Positions 9,525 to 19,418 are shown, counted from the first letter of the stretch. The stretch: DNA of 64,000 bases from Rhodopseudomonas palustris (GCF_034479375.1 NZ_CP140155.1:3758501-3822500); one strand, 5' to 3'. The notes: generated from the sequence alone by a model not told the origin. Made by a program: numbers and translations.

Positions 9525-10802
9525 ATGAACGAGCTAACAGAGTACCTTAGCGATTTCAGCGACCCCGATGACCTCGCTCGCGAATTATTCGAAGCATGCT
9601 GCTTCGACCCGGATGACCCGGCTATCGCTCAACTGATGGCCCGTGCTGCCGCTGGACAGTGTGAGCATTCTCAACGGATCCGCGCCATGATGCCGCCGCC
9701 GTCAAAGAAGACGACGGCAGCGCACCGAGCAGCGGTACGCAAGTTCGAGCGCTTCCGGCATCTGAACCCGCTCACGCGGCCTTCTGCGTTCCACGCTTCT
9801 TCCGCGACCGAGATTGATCTTGAGACTGATACCAAAAATTCTCATCATCTTTGCCCGCAACGGCCAGCCTCACTGATCGAACCCGTTGATCATCGTCATC
9901 GCGGTGATTGGAAGGATGTCATTTCCTTCGAAACACAGAAGTGGGACATCACCTACATCACGCCGCACGGCCCCACGAAGCAAATCAATCCCTTCCGGAG
10001 CCCTGCCGTTCCGTCGCCCGCGATTCGCAGTTCCTTGTTGACGGGTGACGAAGTCGCCAATCTTTACGACGGTCTTTCGTTTGCGCTGTGGCGCTACGGT
10101 GTCGCGATGAACGCTCATATCGTCATCATCTGGTCGATGATGGGTATAAGCGAACAGGAAGCGTCGCGGCGGCTTGGCTGCTATTTGAACGAAGCCAAGA
10201 AGTGGTTGAAAGTTGGTCTGGGTCCGCGGCAGCGACTCTCGGCAAAGCAGCGCAACGGCGTTGAAGCGCACTATGCCTGGGTGCACGAGATCGACGAAGC
10301 CCGGGGTTTCCACAGTCATATCATGATGAACGTGCCGCCTGCATCGGCGAAGGAGTTCGAGGCGTGGTCTCGATCCTGTCTCACGAGGTACAACGGCAGG
10401 AACTTCGATTATAGCGCCTTTCGGTCCACCATCAGGCGAGACGCGCCAGCGAGCGCGGCCGCTGTCGCTCGGCATTGGTCGTGGTTTCGCTACATGACGA
10501 AGCAGCTCGATCCCGCGGCTGTCCACGCCGTCAAACATCGGACGCTCGGATTGTCGAGCTATCAAATGCGGGACGTCGTCAATCCGTGGCATCTTCGCGA
10601 CCAGCTTCCCCTGACGGTGGGCAAGATCTCAGCGGTCTCGCATTCAATCGGTCGGACGGCACAGAAACGATACCGCTTCAGGTCGATGTTGTCGCGCGGC
10701 GAGTTTGATCGAATGTACAGCGGCGATGAATTGCTCGACCGAGATCGCCTGCAACTGATGTCATCGCTGAGTGTCGACGATCATAGCGACTATTGGGCTT
10801 AG
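9525..10802 (+). CDS. Putative HUH-type replication/relaxase-like protein
   Basis: A 425-residue protein starting at an ATG preceded by AGGAG (about 9510). Two features of HUH endonucleases can be seen: a His-x-His motif (GFHSHIMM, H263 and H265) after a Trp/Glu-containing strand, and about 60 residues later a YxxK motif (RYMTKQL, Y323 and K326), which would supply the catalytic tyrosine. The middle position of HSH is Ser rather than a bulky hydrophobic residue, so the match is not perfect. Such proteins start rolling-circle replication of plasmids and filamentous phages or mobilise integrated elements. The N-terminal 130 residues are not recognised. No origin was identified. The gene supports a mobile origin of the region. 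Confidence 0.6.
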   Translation: MNELTEYLSDFSDPDDLARELFEACCFDPDDPAIAQLMARAAAGQCEHSQRIRAMMPPPSKKTTAAHRAAVRKFERFRHLNPLTRPSAFHASSATEIDLETDTKNSHHLCPQRPASLIEPVDHRHRGDWKDVISFETQKWDITYITPHGPTKQINPFRSPAVPSPAIRSSLLTGDEVANLYDGLSFALWRYGVAMNAHIVIIWSMMGISEQEASRRLGCYLNEAKKWLKVGLGPRQRLSAKQRNGVEAHYAWVHEIDEARGFHSHIMMNVPPASAKEFEAWSRSCLTRYNGRNFDYSAFRSTIRRDAPASAAAVARHWSWFRYMTKQLDPAAVHAVKHRTLGLSSYQMRDVVNPWHLRDQLPLTVGKISAVSHSIGRTAQKRYRFRSMLSRGEFDRMYSGDELLDRDRLQLMSSLSVDDHSDYWA

Positions 10803-10840
10803 AGTTGTCATAGAAGCGCGATACCTATCATTTGACACAC

Positions 10841-11327
10841 TGTCGCCGGCGTCATGAACACCCTCGCTCCGAGTTTCATGAGGGCGGCGACGCAAATCAC
10901 GCCAAGTGAGTAACAATCAGCCAGTCGTGACCGGTTTCGTCGCCAGTGAAATGATGACTCGTTCAGCACGAGGAGCGTTGAATGCCTGTCTGGCTTGCTC
11001 GGAGACCTATGTGTAAGCAGCGCACCGTCGCGCTCGTGATTAAGCGCCAGACGAAAATGAAAGGTTAGAGCTTTCAAATTGTGGTCGATGAATTGGCGTC
11101 GAAGAGTTGCTAACGTGCTAGTGCCCTTGGAGTGAATCCCGGAGAGTGTCGATGGAGCCAGCGCCCCAATCGTGGCGCATGCGATCGGCTATAAATGGGG
11201 CTGCGAGGTAGCTGCGCCCTAGATTCTACTACCATCTTGGTATGGTGTGCGGGTGATCTTACAGAAGCCGGAAATCGCCGCCGCCCTCATGAAACTCGGA
11301 GCGAGGGTGTTCATGACGCCGGCGACA
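10841..11327. repeat. Perfect 48-bp inverted repeat with 391-bp spacer
   Basis: The arms are 10841-10888 and 11280-11327; one is the exact reverse complement of the other. Outside the 48 bases the similarity drops quickly. Both arms, read on opposite strands, can encode AALMKLGARVFMTPAT within short open frames (10808-11077 minus, 11247-11519 plus). The arrangement could be the ends of a small non-autonomous element or two decayed copies of one gene in opposite orientation. Confidence 0.7.
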
Positions 11328-11592
11328 ACACAAGGTGTGCAAGACGTAAAACGTCAATCGAGCAGATCACACGATCTGAGACGCTGTCACACATACAAGG
11401 ATCCCGCGCGCTTCATCGGACGCCCTAAGCTGGGCAAGAGCCCCTTGTCCAGTAATCGCCGCTTAGAGAAGGCGGCGATTCCGGAATGGAGAGCGGAGGC
11501 GAGATGGCAGGAGGTTTGATTAGCTATTGGTCGGCCAGGATTGCTCAGGGGGAGTGGTAGTGGGATCGGCCAGGGGGGCGGGTGGCTAGGGG

Positions 11593-11619
11593 TGGTAGTC
11601 TGCGGAGCGCAGACTACCA
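11593..11619. repeat. Perfect 12-bp hairpin
   Basis: TGGTAGTCTGCG, a three-base loop (GAG) and the exact complement. No T-run follows on either side, so it is not a standard terminator. It sits in the decayed region and may be the remains of a mobile-element end or a recombination site. Confidence 0.5.
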
Positions 11620-12838
11620 ATCTATCTGTCTAAGGAAGGGGGGGGGGGGATGCTTATTTAGCGCGCCAACAAGAATTGCAATAGTGTTTCTGATCTCAAA
11701 ATTGGCCCAGGGGTGGAGCGTTTTCAGCACTGGTCGAGCCACTCAGCTCAACGAGGAGATCTGTCGTTTCATGCTCGTTGACCGTAAGGTTGGACCGCAT
11801 CAAAGATAGCTCATCTCCCCTGATAGATTGACGTTGTGGCCCTCAGTACGGCTGAACTTCAGCCAAATCTTCCGTAAGCCGATAGGCGCCGAACTTGCGG
11901 ATATCGGCGAGGGCTATCTGAGGAATGCCGCACCGCGATTCGGCAACGATCTCCTCGGCGCGGCGCCTGTCGGTGGCGGAGCCGATCAGCGCCAGGAAAT
12001 TCACTGTAAATCTTGCCGCAAAGGCCGGCTTGCCATGGCCCGGCAGATCGATCTCCAGCACATCGTGGCGTTCGGCGAAGTAGTCGATGTTGTAGCGCTA
12101 CGACGATGTATCTGGGAGGCGCCATAAATCAGTAGCCGCGCGGCTTCCCGACTTGCCTTCATGCACATTTTGGGTGCGTAGGCCGTCTTAATGGCCGTGC
12201 TGAAGGCCGTCGATGAACGGGATCATCCGCCCGGGCGCAGCCGAGAACAGTGGGATGTCCGGCGGGTCAAGCCGGTGCTTGCGCAGCGGCGATACCGCTA
12301 GTCCGCGGTAGCGCCCGCTTCGGCCTTCTCGTTGACATGTCCGCCGGTAGTCGGATCCGCCCGCTCCCACGATTTGGTTGATGACAGATTCCAACCGCCT
12401 TTCCGCAGCTTCACGGTCGCTCCCCAAGCGCTAACGGTGGGCTGACCTCATTCGGACGATCAACCTCCTGGCTACGCCTGCCTATCCGCAACATTGAAGC
12501 AATCGCTCTGCCGCGATGTCAGCCAAATAGACGAAAGAGGCGATCGGGGCCATTCGAGGCGCGCTATCTGGCCGCAGCAGCTTCGCATCCTCCTGACCGA
12601 AAACGTGGTTTGGACGGCCGCCGCATTGGCCGCCTCTGCCAATAGCAATCCCAGCCATAAATGTTGCAATCGCGGAAGAAACACGCATCAATAGGTGCTT
12701 AGTCCACCCATTCGATCGGCAGGCAAAATTGGCGCAGTCCACCATCCACTCGTTGCGGCCAGCACTACTAGATTTCTGATGTAGTGCACCTTCAAGCGCG
12801 CCCGTCGCTGATGTTTTAAACGACAATTGGTTTCAATC

Positions 12839-14944
12839 ATGCTTCTTGACTCAGCCAACATTCTCGACCGAAACGATTCGAGAGCTCGTTCGACGCAAAT
12901 CCTTGTTGGTGTTTTAGATACCGCTGGGATCGCAGAGGGGAAGCTGTCTCTCAGTCACAAAAGCCTCGGCCGGCAGTACGCATCAGCGACCGAGTTTGTC
13001 GCAGAACAGAGTGACGAAACGATCGAGGAATGGCGGAGCCTGCTCGGCGGCACCCGAGATTTTGAAAGGCCGTTTGCCGGCCTATCGATCGTCATCGATG
13101 ATGCATCGCCTGACACCTGCTTGACGCTGATTGCGCTCGCAAGACGGCTAAACGGCAAGCGGCTCGATGCTCGGTGGATTGAATACGCTTCACGCTGGGA
13201 GCGCGGATTCATCGACTCTGGTTGCCGGCCAGACGAGTCGTTTGGGGCACTTCTAAGTGCCCTTGGCCATGTCGAGTTGCAGGAGAGCGTAAACCGCAAG
13301 GCGGACGCTTCCTCCGAGGCCTTCGCGGCCGCATTGAGCTCGTGCGTTACATATGCAGAAGGCCTGATCGATCTGCGGCTATCACCAACGCGGCTGCCAA
13401 GGACTCTGGAAACCGCATCACACATCGTAGCCGAGCTTCATGATCGGGCGCATTCACGACTGGCTTATGAAGAAGCCGTCTATCGACGCCTCCGAGCAGC
13501 CGCAACGCGATTGCAGCTGGCGGTCCATCTGGCCGGAAGTCGCAGGAAAACGGTGGTCGACGCCATCCTATTCAGCGAACGAATTATCACCTCCAGCCTC
13601 AAGATTTTTGCTCGATCCGACGCCAGCACATTCACCGGTCACGGTTTCGCTTTTCAGGCGACATACAGGCCGGACCTTTCAATGTCCGGCAATGACTTCA
13701 CCGTTTCCACCGATCCCCTCGCGAGCCTCGACCTCCGTGATCTCTGGATTGAACTTGAGCGGATCGAGGAAGAGCGTTGGCGCGAATTTGCTGCGCGGCC
13801 GAATGGCTTTGCTCGACCTCGCGGACAGTTAGGGGCGGGAAATAGAGTTCTTCCCAGCCACAGCGAACCATGGAGCAGGGCAGAACCTTGTCATCAGCCG
13901 TGGTATGAAGAAATGGGAAGGCGCTCGCTGCTCGCAGCACCCCGTGGCATCGAGTGGAATGGGCAGATCGTTCCAGGCACGCAACTGACATGGGCGGACG
14001 TCAAGGAGGCAATCTGGCGCGTTTACGCTCCAACCCTTGGTTTCAGATTGCGCCCGCTTCGTGGTGACGGTCCTGGGTTGAGACTGACCGACTCGCCGGA
14101 GGAGACTAAGCATCTCAGAGCTCGGCTGGTCGATGGGGTGGATCTCCATATCGTTCTCGCTGAACGAGTCAATTCGCTTCCTGACGACATCGCTCTCTGG
14201 ACGCCGACTCTCACGGCTGCATGCGCAAGCTTCATCCAGACTGGCGAAAGTTCAATCGATTCCCTCGCTCCTGCTGACAGCTTCGATCTAGTTGAAGAGC
14301 GAGGAGGCATAGCAATCATCTCTGATCACGGCGCGATGTTCGTGCAGATGTCGATGGACGGCGGCTTCCCGGCGGAGGCGGCTGATGCAGCCGCGAAGCG
14401 GGTTGCCCGGAAGGTGAAATCGGCCATCGATATGGAACGTGAAATCGAACAACGACTCCGAGGGCTGGTGGAAGCAGCAATCGGAACGGGGTCGGAATCG
14501 TCGAAGCGAGAAGCGCTCAAAGCGCTGTTCGGGCGAAAGCTAATTGCACGACGCATCTGGCGGGAGACGCAGAACCTCGAACCGGATCCATTGGTACACC
14601 GTCTTCGGAGCCTTTGCGAGAGGCGCTGGCGCGCTCGGGAGCGCTTCGATGCGGCTATGGCTGAAATTGACGAGCTCGAACGCATGGTCGTTTCGAGCAG
14701 CGAGGTTCGCGCCAATTCCGTGTTGAATTATCTCGCGATGGTCGGCTTGCCATTTTCGCTTGCGGGGAATGTGCTTGGCGGGCTGATCATCTTGGATAAC
14801 GGGAAGTTCGGCGGGATCGCACTTTCGGTACTCATTGGATACACGGCAATTGCGCTCATAGCGGGCCTTCTAATCTTCTTGTTCGCACGATTTCAGAATC
14901 GGCAATGGAGAATGCCGGACCAGGAAACGAACAAGACGTCATAA
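12839..14944 (+). CDS. Unknown 701-residue membrane-anchored protein upstream of cas13a (candidate type VI-A accessory)
   Basis: I do not recognise this protein. It has a long soluble region and two predicted membrane helices at the very C-terminus (about residues 629-650 and 659-685), joined by a short loop and followed by a short basic tail. The roughly 90 residues before the first helix are strongly helical and charged (RRWRARERFDAAMAEIDELE), giving a stalk-then-two-helices layout like that of CorA-type membrane proteins. A conserved-looking IDDASPDT stretch is near residue 85. No HEPN, CARF or nuclease motif was seen. The ATG at 12839 is used; a TTG at 12827 would add four residues. The gene ends 61 bases before the cas13a ATG on the same strand, so the two are probably co-transcribed. 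By analogy with the small membrane partners of type VI-B systems (Csx27, Csx28), a membrane effector or regulator of Cas13a is possible, but this is inference. Confidence 0.8.
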   Translation: MLLDSANILDRNDSRARSTQILVGVLDTAGIAEGKLSLSHKSLGRQYASATEFVAEQSDETIEEWRSLLGGTRDFERPFAGLSIVIDDASPDTCLTLIALARRLNGKRLDARWIEYASRWERGFIDSGCRPDESFGALLSALGHVELQESVNRKADASSEAFAAALSSCVTYAEGLIDLRLSPTRLPRTLETASHIVAELHDRAHSRLAYEEAVYRRLRAAATRLQLAVHLAGSRRKTVVDAILFSERIITSSLKIFARSDASTFTGHGFAFQATYRPDLSMSGNDFTVSTDPLASLDLRDLWIELERIEEERWREFAARPNGFARPRGQLGAGNRVLPSHSEPWSRAEPCHQPWYEEMGRRSLLAAPRGIEWNGQIVPGTQLTWADVKEAIWRVYAPTLGFRLRPLRGDGPGLRLTDSPEETKHLRARLVDGVDLHIVLAERVNSLPDDIALWTPTLTAACASFIQTGESSIDSLAPADSFDLVEERGGIAIISDHGAMFVQMSMDGGFPAEAADAAAKRVARKVKSAIDMEREIEQRLRGLVEAAIGTGSESSKREALKALFGRKLIARRIWRETQNLEPDPLVHRLRSLCERRWRARERFDAAMAEIDELERMVVSSSEVRANSVLNYLAMVGLPFSLAGNVLGGLIILDNGKFGGIALSVLIGYTAIALIAGLLIFLFARFQNRQWRMPDQETNKTS

Positions 14945-15005
14945 TTACTCAGCCGATGACGTGCTCCACCTCGCATCGTCAGACTTACAAGCATCGGATA
15001 TTCAG

Positions 15006-18000
15006 ATGAAGATCATTCGTTCGAAGGGCCAGAGTTTCACAGCATTCTCCGGGAAGGACTTCGGCAGGGGGCTTCGCGTCTCGCGCGCGGGGCCATTGCA
15101 CTTTGCCGGGGCCGAAATTCGTCCGGAAGGGATGCAGGAATTCGTCGCCGGCGACCCCGACCTCTTGATACGGCAAGTCGTATCGGCACTCGACAAGGTG
15201 ATCCGGAAGCCGAGGAGGCAGAATCTGAGAAATTTCACGATCGATGCCTATGTCGATCGGACGATGTTGTCTCTGGAGCTGTGGAAGCGGATCGAGAAGA
15301 AGGTCGGTCCCCTAGGTTCGGGATCAAAGGAAGACGAGGAGGCGTTGGCCGAGTTGAAGGCCCGCTGGCACTGGAAGATCCATCCATACGCCGAACACGC
15401 GTACAGCCCGGCCAATCCCAGGGCAGACAGGAACGCCGATATCATCATCAAGTATGGAGACAAGCTGCTGACCAGCGATTCGTTTCGTGGACGGTGGCAT
15501 CAGGCTCTTTGGCGAACCAATCCCGCCGGCGGGGCAGACTACGAGGCAACCGCCGAGGCAATCTGGTCACACCTCTTCGAATGCGAGCTGAAGATTTCCG
15601 GTGGGCCGCGGAGTACGGCTGATCCGCGCGAGGGGCTAATCCAACGCCGCGGACGGAATATCGTGTCCAGCACCAACGATCCGCGCGAGAGGGACGAGGA
15701 GACCGACACGCTCGACTTAGATGCAGCCGTTCCGCTCTATTTCGAGGCAGACGTTGCAGCTCGTATCTTCACTGCCGCAACGGCCTCTGTTCAACTTAAC
15801 GCGGAATTTTCGCGGACCGATATCGGCCAACTCCTGTACGACCATTTTGGGCACGTGCTCTCCAAGACTCACCCGGGCAGCAAGGAGAGAGAGATTGTTT
15901 GGCAGCTGCATAACACGGTGCGCGGCTTCTACCAGGATATTGGCAGATCGGAGCGATTCACGCGAGCGATCCGCGAGGCCGATCAGAAGAAGGTGGGCGA
16001 GCTGCTGCCGCATCACAAGGCTCACCTTCTCGACATAATCCGCGCCAAATCGCAGAACGCCGATTTCAGCGCCTTGATTCGCCTCGGCAAGCTCATCGCT
16101 CACGCGAGCGACATCCCGCCCGACGCACCCGACTTGGCAACTGCGTTCACCGAACGCCTCGAATATCTGGCGACGAGTGATGGACAGAGCGAGATCAAGC
16201 GAAACGAGGCGTTCACGCGAGTTTGGCGAACATCCGTGGCGCTGTCACTTCGCACGCTCCAGGTTCTCGCACCCATCGACAGGAAGAAGCCACGTCCCAC
16301 CGACTTCGATGAAGACCCTGCCGGCAAGCATTACGCTCGGGCAGCCGTCGATGATTTTGAAGCGAGCCGCTACCGCAATCTGACAGGCCTCATTTTCGGT
16401 GACAAGGTGATCCAAGCCGAATATCCGAAGGCTCGCAGAGATGTCCTTTTCTCTCAATCAGGCAACCCGAAGAAAGACAGCACCGCAAACCGCGAAATTC
16501 TTTGGGCGCTCCTACGCATCGCGGGGGAAATTCGGAATCGGACCAACCATTTCAACACCAAGGATCGCCTGCTCGCCGTGCTTGAAGGGGCGCCGGTAAG
16601 GGAGCTTCGGGATCACAACCAAGGCGTCCACAACAGAAGGGCCGAAGAAGTCCATCCCGACGCTATTGCCGCCTTCGGCAGTCTATTGGCGTTTGATATT
16701 GCTCTCCGCCGCCGAGTCGCTCTCGATGATCTCGAGCGGTTGAAGGTCAGAGAGTTTGTCGCTCCGAGCAAGATCGACGATCTCTACGCCGAGTTCGCCC
16801 AGACACCCGTCTCGGCCGAAATTTCGGCACCCAAGTTCATGTCGGTCTTGAGGCACGCCTCCGATCTGTGTCGTTCGGATGATGTCGGGGCTCCGGCGTG
16901 GCTAAGCCCGTTTGGCGCGCTCGATCTGAGCGGGTTGTCCAAAATCACGGAGGGTGCCAATCACTTCAAGGTCGGAGTGCTTCGGCAGCTCTATGGATCC
17001 GGGTTCGCAGCATGGCTAGGCAGCATTGCCGGCGACACCGAAATGCTGCGTGCATCCGTGCAGGAGGTGATCGCCTTCAAGCGACAGCGCTTCGAGGCCT
17101 TCTATGCCAAGGAGGCTGGCCATCAACGACACTACGCGATTGCGGAAAGTTTACTTAACGTCGAGCTACGAGGGGCTGAGGGTCTTTCCGAACTGTTGCG
17201 GCGACTGCAGACCGAGGCGATGGCCGATCATGCCATTCGTCGTACCTACCAGGCTAGGCCGGGAGGACAGCGCGAGCGGATGCGGATTGTCGAGCAGTTT
17301 CGTCTCGAACTGTTCATCCGACTATTCGGCCGCTATATCGAGACCTCGGGCCTAACCTGGCTCTGGGAAATCGGGGAGGCCCTCCCCCCTGACGAGCGCG
17401 ACACTGCCGACAAGCTGGAAGAATTTCCCTGCCCCCCATGGCCGGACGAGATCAAACCGTGGCATGGGCAGTTTTATGTTTGGCTCTATCTGGTGCCGGT
17501 CGACGATGTGGCCCTGCTCCGCCACCAATTCAGGCGCACGCTGGCGCTTCAGAGCAGGACGAGCAGCGAGGTGCCGCGGACGCTTGCCGAACTAGACCGC
17601 TTGATGGGCCTGTACCTGTCCGTCAACGCAGCTGGGTTCAGTGGCCGCGAGCATATTGAAGGACTTGATGTCGGCAAGGTGTTCTACGAAAAGCCGGAAC
17701 AGTTCGAGGCGGTCTACTCTGAAGCGAACGAGACACACCATCTGTCATTGCCCGGCACGCGTCGGGGATTGCGACAGATCCTGCGCATGGATCACCACGA
17801 GGCGCTGAAGGGCATCTTCGAAAAGCACAAGGTCACGTCCCAGGAAGTCGACGGCTTTGCAGCGTTGAAGACCGAGGATATTCACCGGCTGCTGGAGTCG
17901 AAGAACGAACTCGCCAAGCAGATCGTGGCGATGTCAAAGGAGAAGATGCCTGATGTCAGGAAATTGAAACCTGCCTCCGAAGCATACCGGGAGACAGTGG

Positions 18001-19043
18001 CAAGCCTTGCGCTGTACAATTTCCGGATTGCCGGCGCTCGGCTTGCCGAACATGCACGTCTTCATCAACTGATGATGCGGATCCTCGGACGGCTCGCGGA
18101 TTTCAGCCTGATATGGGAGCGCGACCGCCAATACGTGTTTCTCGGTCTGCTGTTTCAGACCATCGGCGCGGATCATTTCGCCCTTAAGGTCGCAGCCGGT
18201 GATGCGATCGTTCTGAACTTACCGCCGCGGATGAAGGAGAAACTTGCGACCGCGTTCGAACAGCACGTGCAGTCCGGCCGAAAGGGTAACCGACGCGGCG
18301 CCATCAACGAAGACCAAGTCCGTGAAGGCATCCTGACGCTCTGGAGTCCCCAACAGGGCTACACGTTGGAGGGCGATGGGATCGAGCTTTGTCTGCTCGA
18401 CGACTCGCAGCAGCAGCTCTTTATACGATACTTCGGCAGATCGGATGCCCAGAACATTCGCGATGTCGAAGCGCGGAATCGCCGAGTTGCAGACGGCATC
18501 AATCTTCCGCCGCAGAGACGGGGCGCGCCGGGCTTCCACCTCGGCAAGCGCCAGATCCGAAATGACCTTGCTCACTACAACGCCATCAGCGGAGGCCGGC
18601 GTCCGAACCTGACCTATCTGGTCAATGCTGTCCGTTCGCTGATGGGGCACGATCGGAAAATGAAGAATGCGGTGAGCAAAGCTGTGGCCGACATCGTCCG
18701 GGAGGAAGGGCTGGAGATCAGTTGGGACCTCGTCGGGGATCGGTTGAAGAGACCGGTCGTGGTGCCGGCTCTCGAAAGCCACCTGACAATGGTGAAACCG
18801 CGGGAGGACTTCGATCCTCGCTTCTGCATGCCGCAAGCTTCCGTGCGCTTCACCTCAATGGTGAAGGCCCTATTCGACTTCGATCCTGGCGGCTACCGCG
18901 CGCCCCTTCAACGCGACGGAGAAACGAAGAACCGAGGCGAGCTTCGGTATCCAGAGGCGCTTTTCCAGCTTCTGGTGCGCGAGCAGATCGAGATTCCTCG
19001 ATCTATCCTGGAACAAGAATACCCAATTCTGCCTCAGAAATAA
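15006..19043 (+). CDS. cas13a: CRISPR-associated RNA-guided RNase Cas13a (type VI-A effector)
   Basis: A 1,345-residue single-protein effector that would process its crRNAs and cleave target RNA, and bystander RNA once activated. Two HEPN RNase motifs are present at the expected places: RNRTNH (R510, H515) in the middle and RNDLAH (R1185, H1190) near the C-terminus, both with the RN start usual in Cas13a. The N-terminus (MKIIRSKGQSFTAF) and segments such as RRGLRQIL...FEKHKV and RLHQLMMRILGRL resemble the Rhodobacter capsulatus Cas13a sequence as I remember it; that supports the ATG at 15006 over the upstream GTG at 14961. The length is within the Cas13a range. Both catalytic pairs are intact, so the enzyme may be active. 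A CRISPR array begins 139 bases downstream, and the repeat structure agrees with type VI-A. Confidence 0.93.
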   Translation: MKIIRSKGQSFTAFSGKDFGRGLRVSRAGPLHFAGAEIRPEGMQEFVAGDPDLLIRQVVSALDKVIRKPRRQNLRNFTIDAYVDRTMLSLELWKRIEKKVGPLGSGSKEDEEALAELKARWHWKIHPYAEHAYSPANPRADRNADIIIKYGDKLLTSDSFRGRWHQALWRTNPAGGADYEATAEAIWSHLFECELKISGGPRSTADPREGLIQRRGRNIVSSTNDPRERDEETDTLDLDAAVPLYFEADVAARIFTAATASVQLNAEFSRTDIGQLLYDHFGHVLSKTHPGSKEREIVWQLHNTVRGFYQDIGRSERFTRAIREADQKKVGELLPHHKAHLLDIIRAKSQNADFSALIRLGKLIAHASDIPPDAPDLATAFTERLEYLATSDGQSEIKRNEAFTRVWRTSVALSLRTLQVLAPIDRKKPRPTDFDEDPAGKHYARAAVDDFEASRYRNLTGLIFGDKVIQAEYPKARRDVLFSQSGNPKKDSTANREILWALLRIAGEIRNRTNHFNTKDRLLAVLEGAPVRELRDHNQGVHNRRAEEVHPDAIAAFGSLLAFDIALRRRVALDDLERLKVREFVAPSKIDDLYAEFAQTPVSAEISAPKFMSVLRHASDLCRSDDVGAPAWLSPFGALDLSGLSKITEGANHFKVGVLRQLYGSGFAAWLGSIAGDTEMLRASVQEVIAFKRQRFEAFYAKEAGHQRHYAIAESLLNVELRGAEGLSELLRRLQTEAMADHAIRRTYQARPGGQRERMRIVEQFRLELFIRLFGRYIETSGLTWLWEIGEALPPDERDTADKLEEFPCPPWPDEIKPWHGQFYVWLYLVPVDDVALLRHQFRRTLALQSRTSSEVPRTLAELDRLMGLYLSVNAAGFSGREHIEGLDVGKVFYEKPEQFEAVYSEANETHHLSLPGTRRGLRQILRMDHHEALKGIFEKHKVTSQEVDGFAALKTEDIHRLLESKNELAKQIVAMSKEKMPDVRKLKPASEAYRETVASLALYNFRIAGARLAEHARLHQLMMRILGRLADFSLIWERDRQYVFLGLLFQTIGADHFALKVAAGDAIVLNLPPRMKEKLATAFEQHVQSGRKGNRRGAINEDQVREGILTLWSPQQGYTLEGDGIELCLLDDSQQQLFIRYFGRSDAQNIRDVEARNRRVADGINLPPQRRGAPGFHLGKRQIRNDLAHYNAISGGRRPNLTYLVNAVRSLMGHDRKMKNAVSKAVADIVREEGLEISWDLVGDRLKRPVVVPALESHLTMVKPREDFDPRFCMPQASVRFTSMVKALFDFDPGGYRAPLQRDGETKNRGELRYPEALFQLLVREQIEIPRSILEQEYPILPQK

Positions 19044-19182
19044 CTAAGCACATGATACTATGATGTTATTTTCGAAGAGATAGGACGTAATGGATTTAGA
19101 TACCGCACGATCCACCAGCATTTGGTCTGGTTCAGATTTGCCTGGATTTGTACCAGGGAAGTCAGCGTGCTACATGGGCGCG
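19044..19182 (+). promoter_or_regulatory. Probable leader of CRISPR array 1
   Basis: These 139 bases lie between the cas13a stop and the first repeat, and the first part is AT-rich. A leader here fits the inferred + strand transcription and the degenerate last repeat at the far end. No clear promoter boxes were identified, so array 1 might also be co-transcribed with cas13a. Confidence 0.45.
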
Positions 19183-19418
19183 GTTCTGAATGACCGCTTC
19201 TTTCACAGCGGACTGCACCCAAGCGTGGGGGGATGGGGCTTTAGTGTTCTGAATGACCGCTTCTTTCACAGCGGACTGCACCCTCAAGGAGGGCCATAGG
19301 GGCCCTTTGGTCCTTGTTCGGAATGACCGCTTCTTTCACAGCGGACTGCACCCCTCAGCCGGTGGCTCGATTTAGTTCAGTGTTCGGAATGACCGCTTCT
19401 TTCACAGCGGATCAAACT
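19183..19418 (+). CRISPR. CRISPR array 1: four 37-bp repeats, three spacers
   Basis: Repeats start at 19183, 19246, 19316 and 19382; spacers are 26, 33 and 29 bases. The unit reads GTTCKGAATG, then CCGCT-TCTTTCAC-AGCGG, then ACTGCACC. The 5-bp stem followed by an eight-base tail ending in ACC matches the Cas13a crRNA handle layout and sets transcription on the + strand, like the cas genes. Repeats 1 and 2 have T, and 3 and 4 have G, at position 5. The fourth repeat diverges after GCGGA, so it lacks the 3' tail, as expected of a degenerate distal repeat. RT-cas1 begins about 100 bases later. Confidence 0.95.

Larger units (their letters stand above)
10803..12838. other. Gene-poor, probably decayed region
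   Basis: About 2 kb without a convincing intact gene between the Rep-like gene and the CRISPR locus. It contains the 48-bp inverted repeat, a 12-bp hairpin at 11593-11619, a homopolymeric G tract at about 11640, and scraps of coding-like sequence. One scrap on the minus strand (11843 to about 12090) reads NIDYFAERHDVLEIDL onward and looks like the C-terminal end of a real but broken gene I cannot name. Another at 12188-12250 (minus) ends in GRMIPFIDGLQHGH. These are best seen as gene remnants. Confidence 0.5.

Noticed and set aside
10808..11519. Two short open frames (89 and 90 residues) sharing a peptide
   Set aside because: They share only the segment encoded by the inverted repeat; no start signals or family likeness support them as real genes.
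11843..12826. Minus-strand open frames of 70-115 residues (for example 11843-12061 and 12482-12826)
   Set aside because: They look like remnants; none has a full-length family match or a convincing start, so they are described as decayed DNA.
13500..13540. RLQLAVH in the membrane protein as a possible HEPN RxxxxH motif
   Set aside because: The residue after Arg is not polar, the context is a plain helix, and no second motif exists, so HEPN activity is not claimed.
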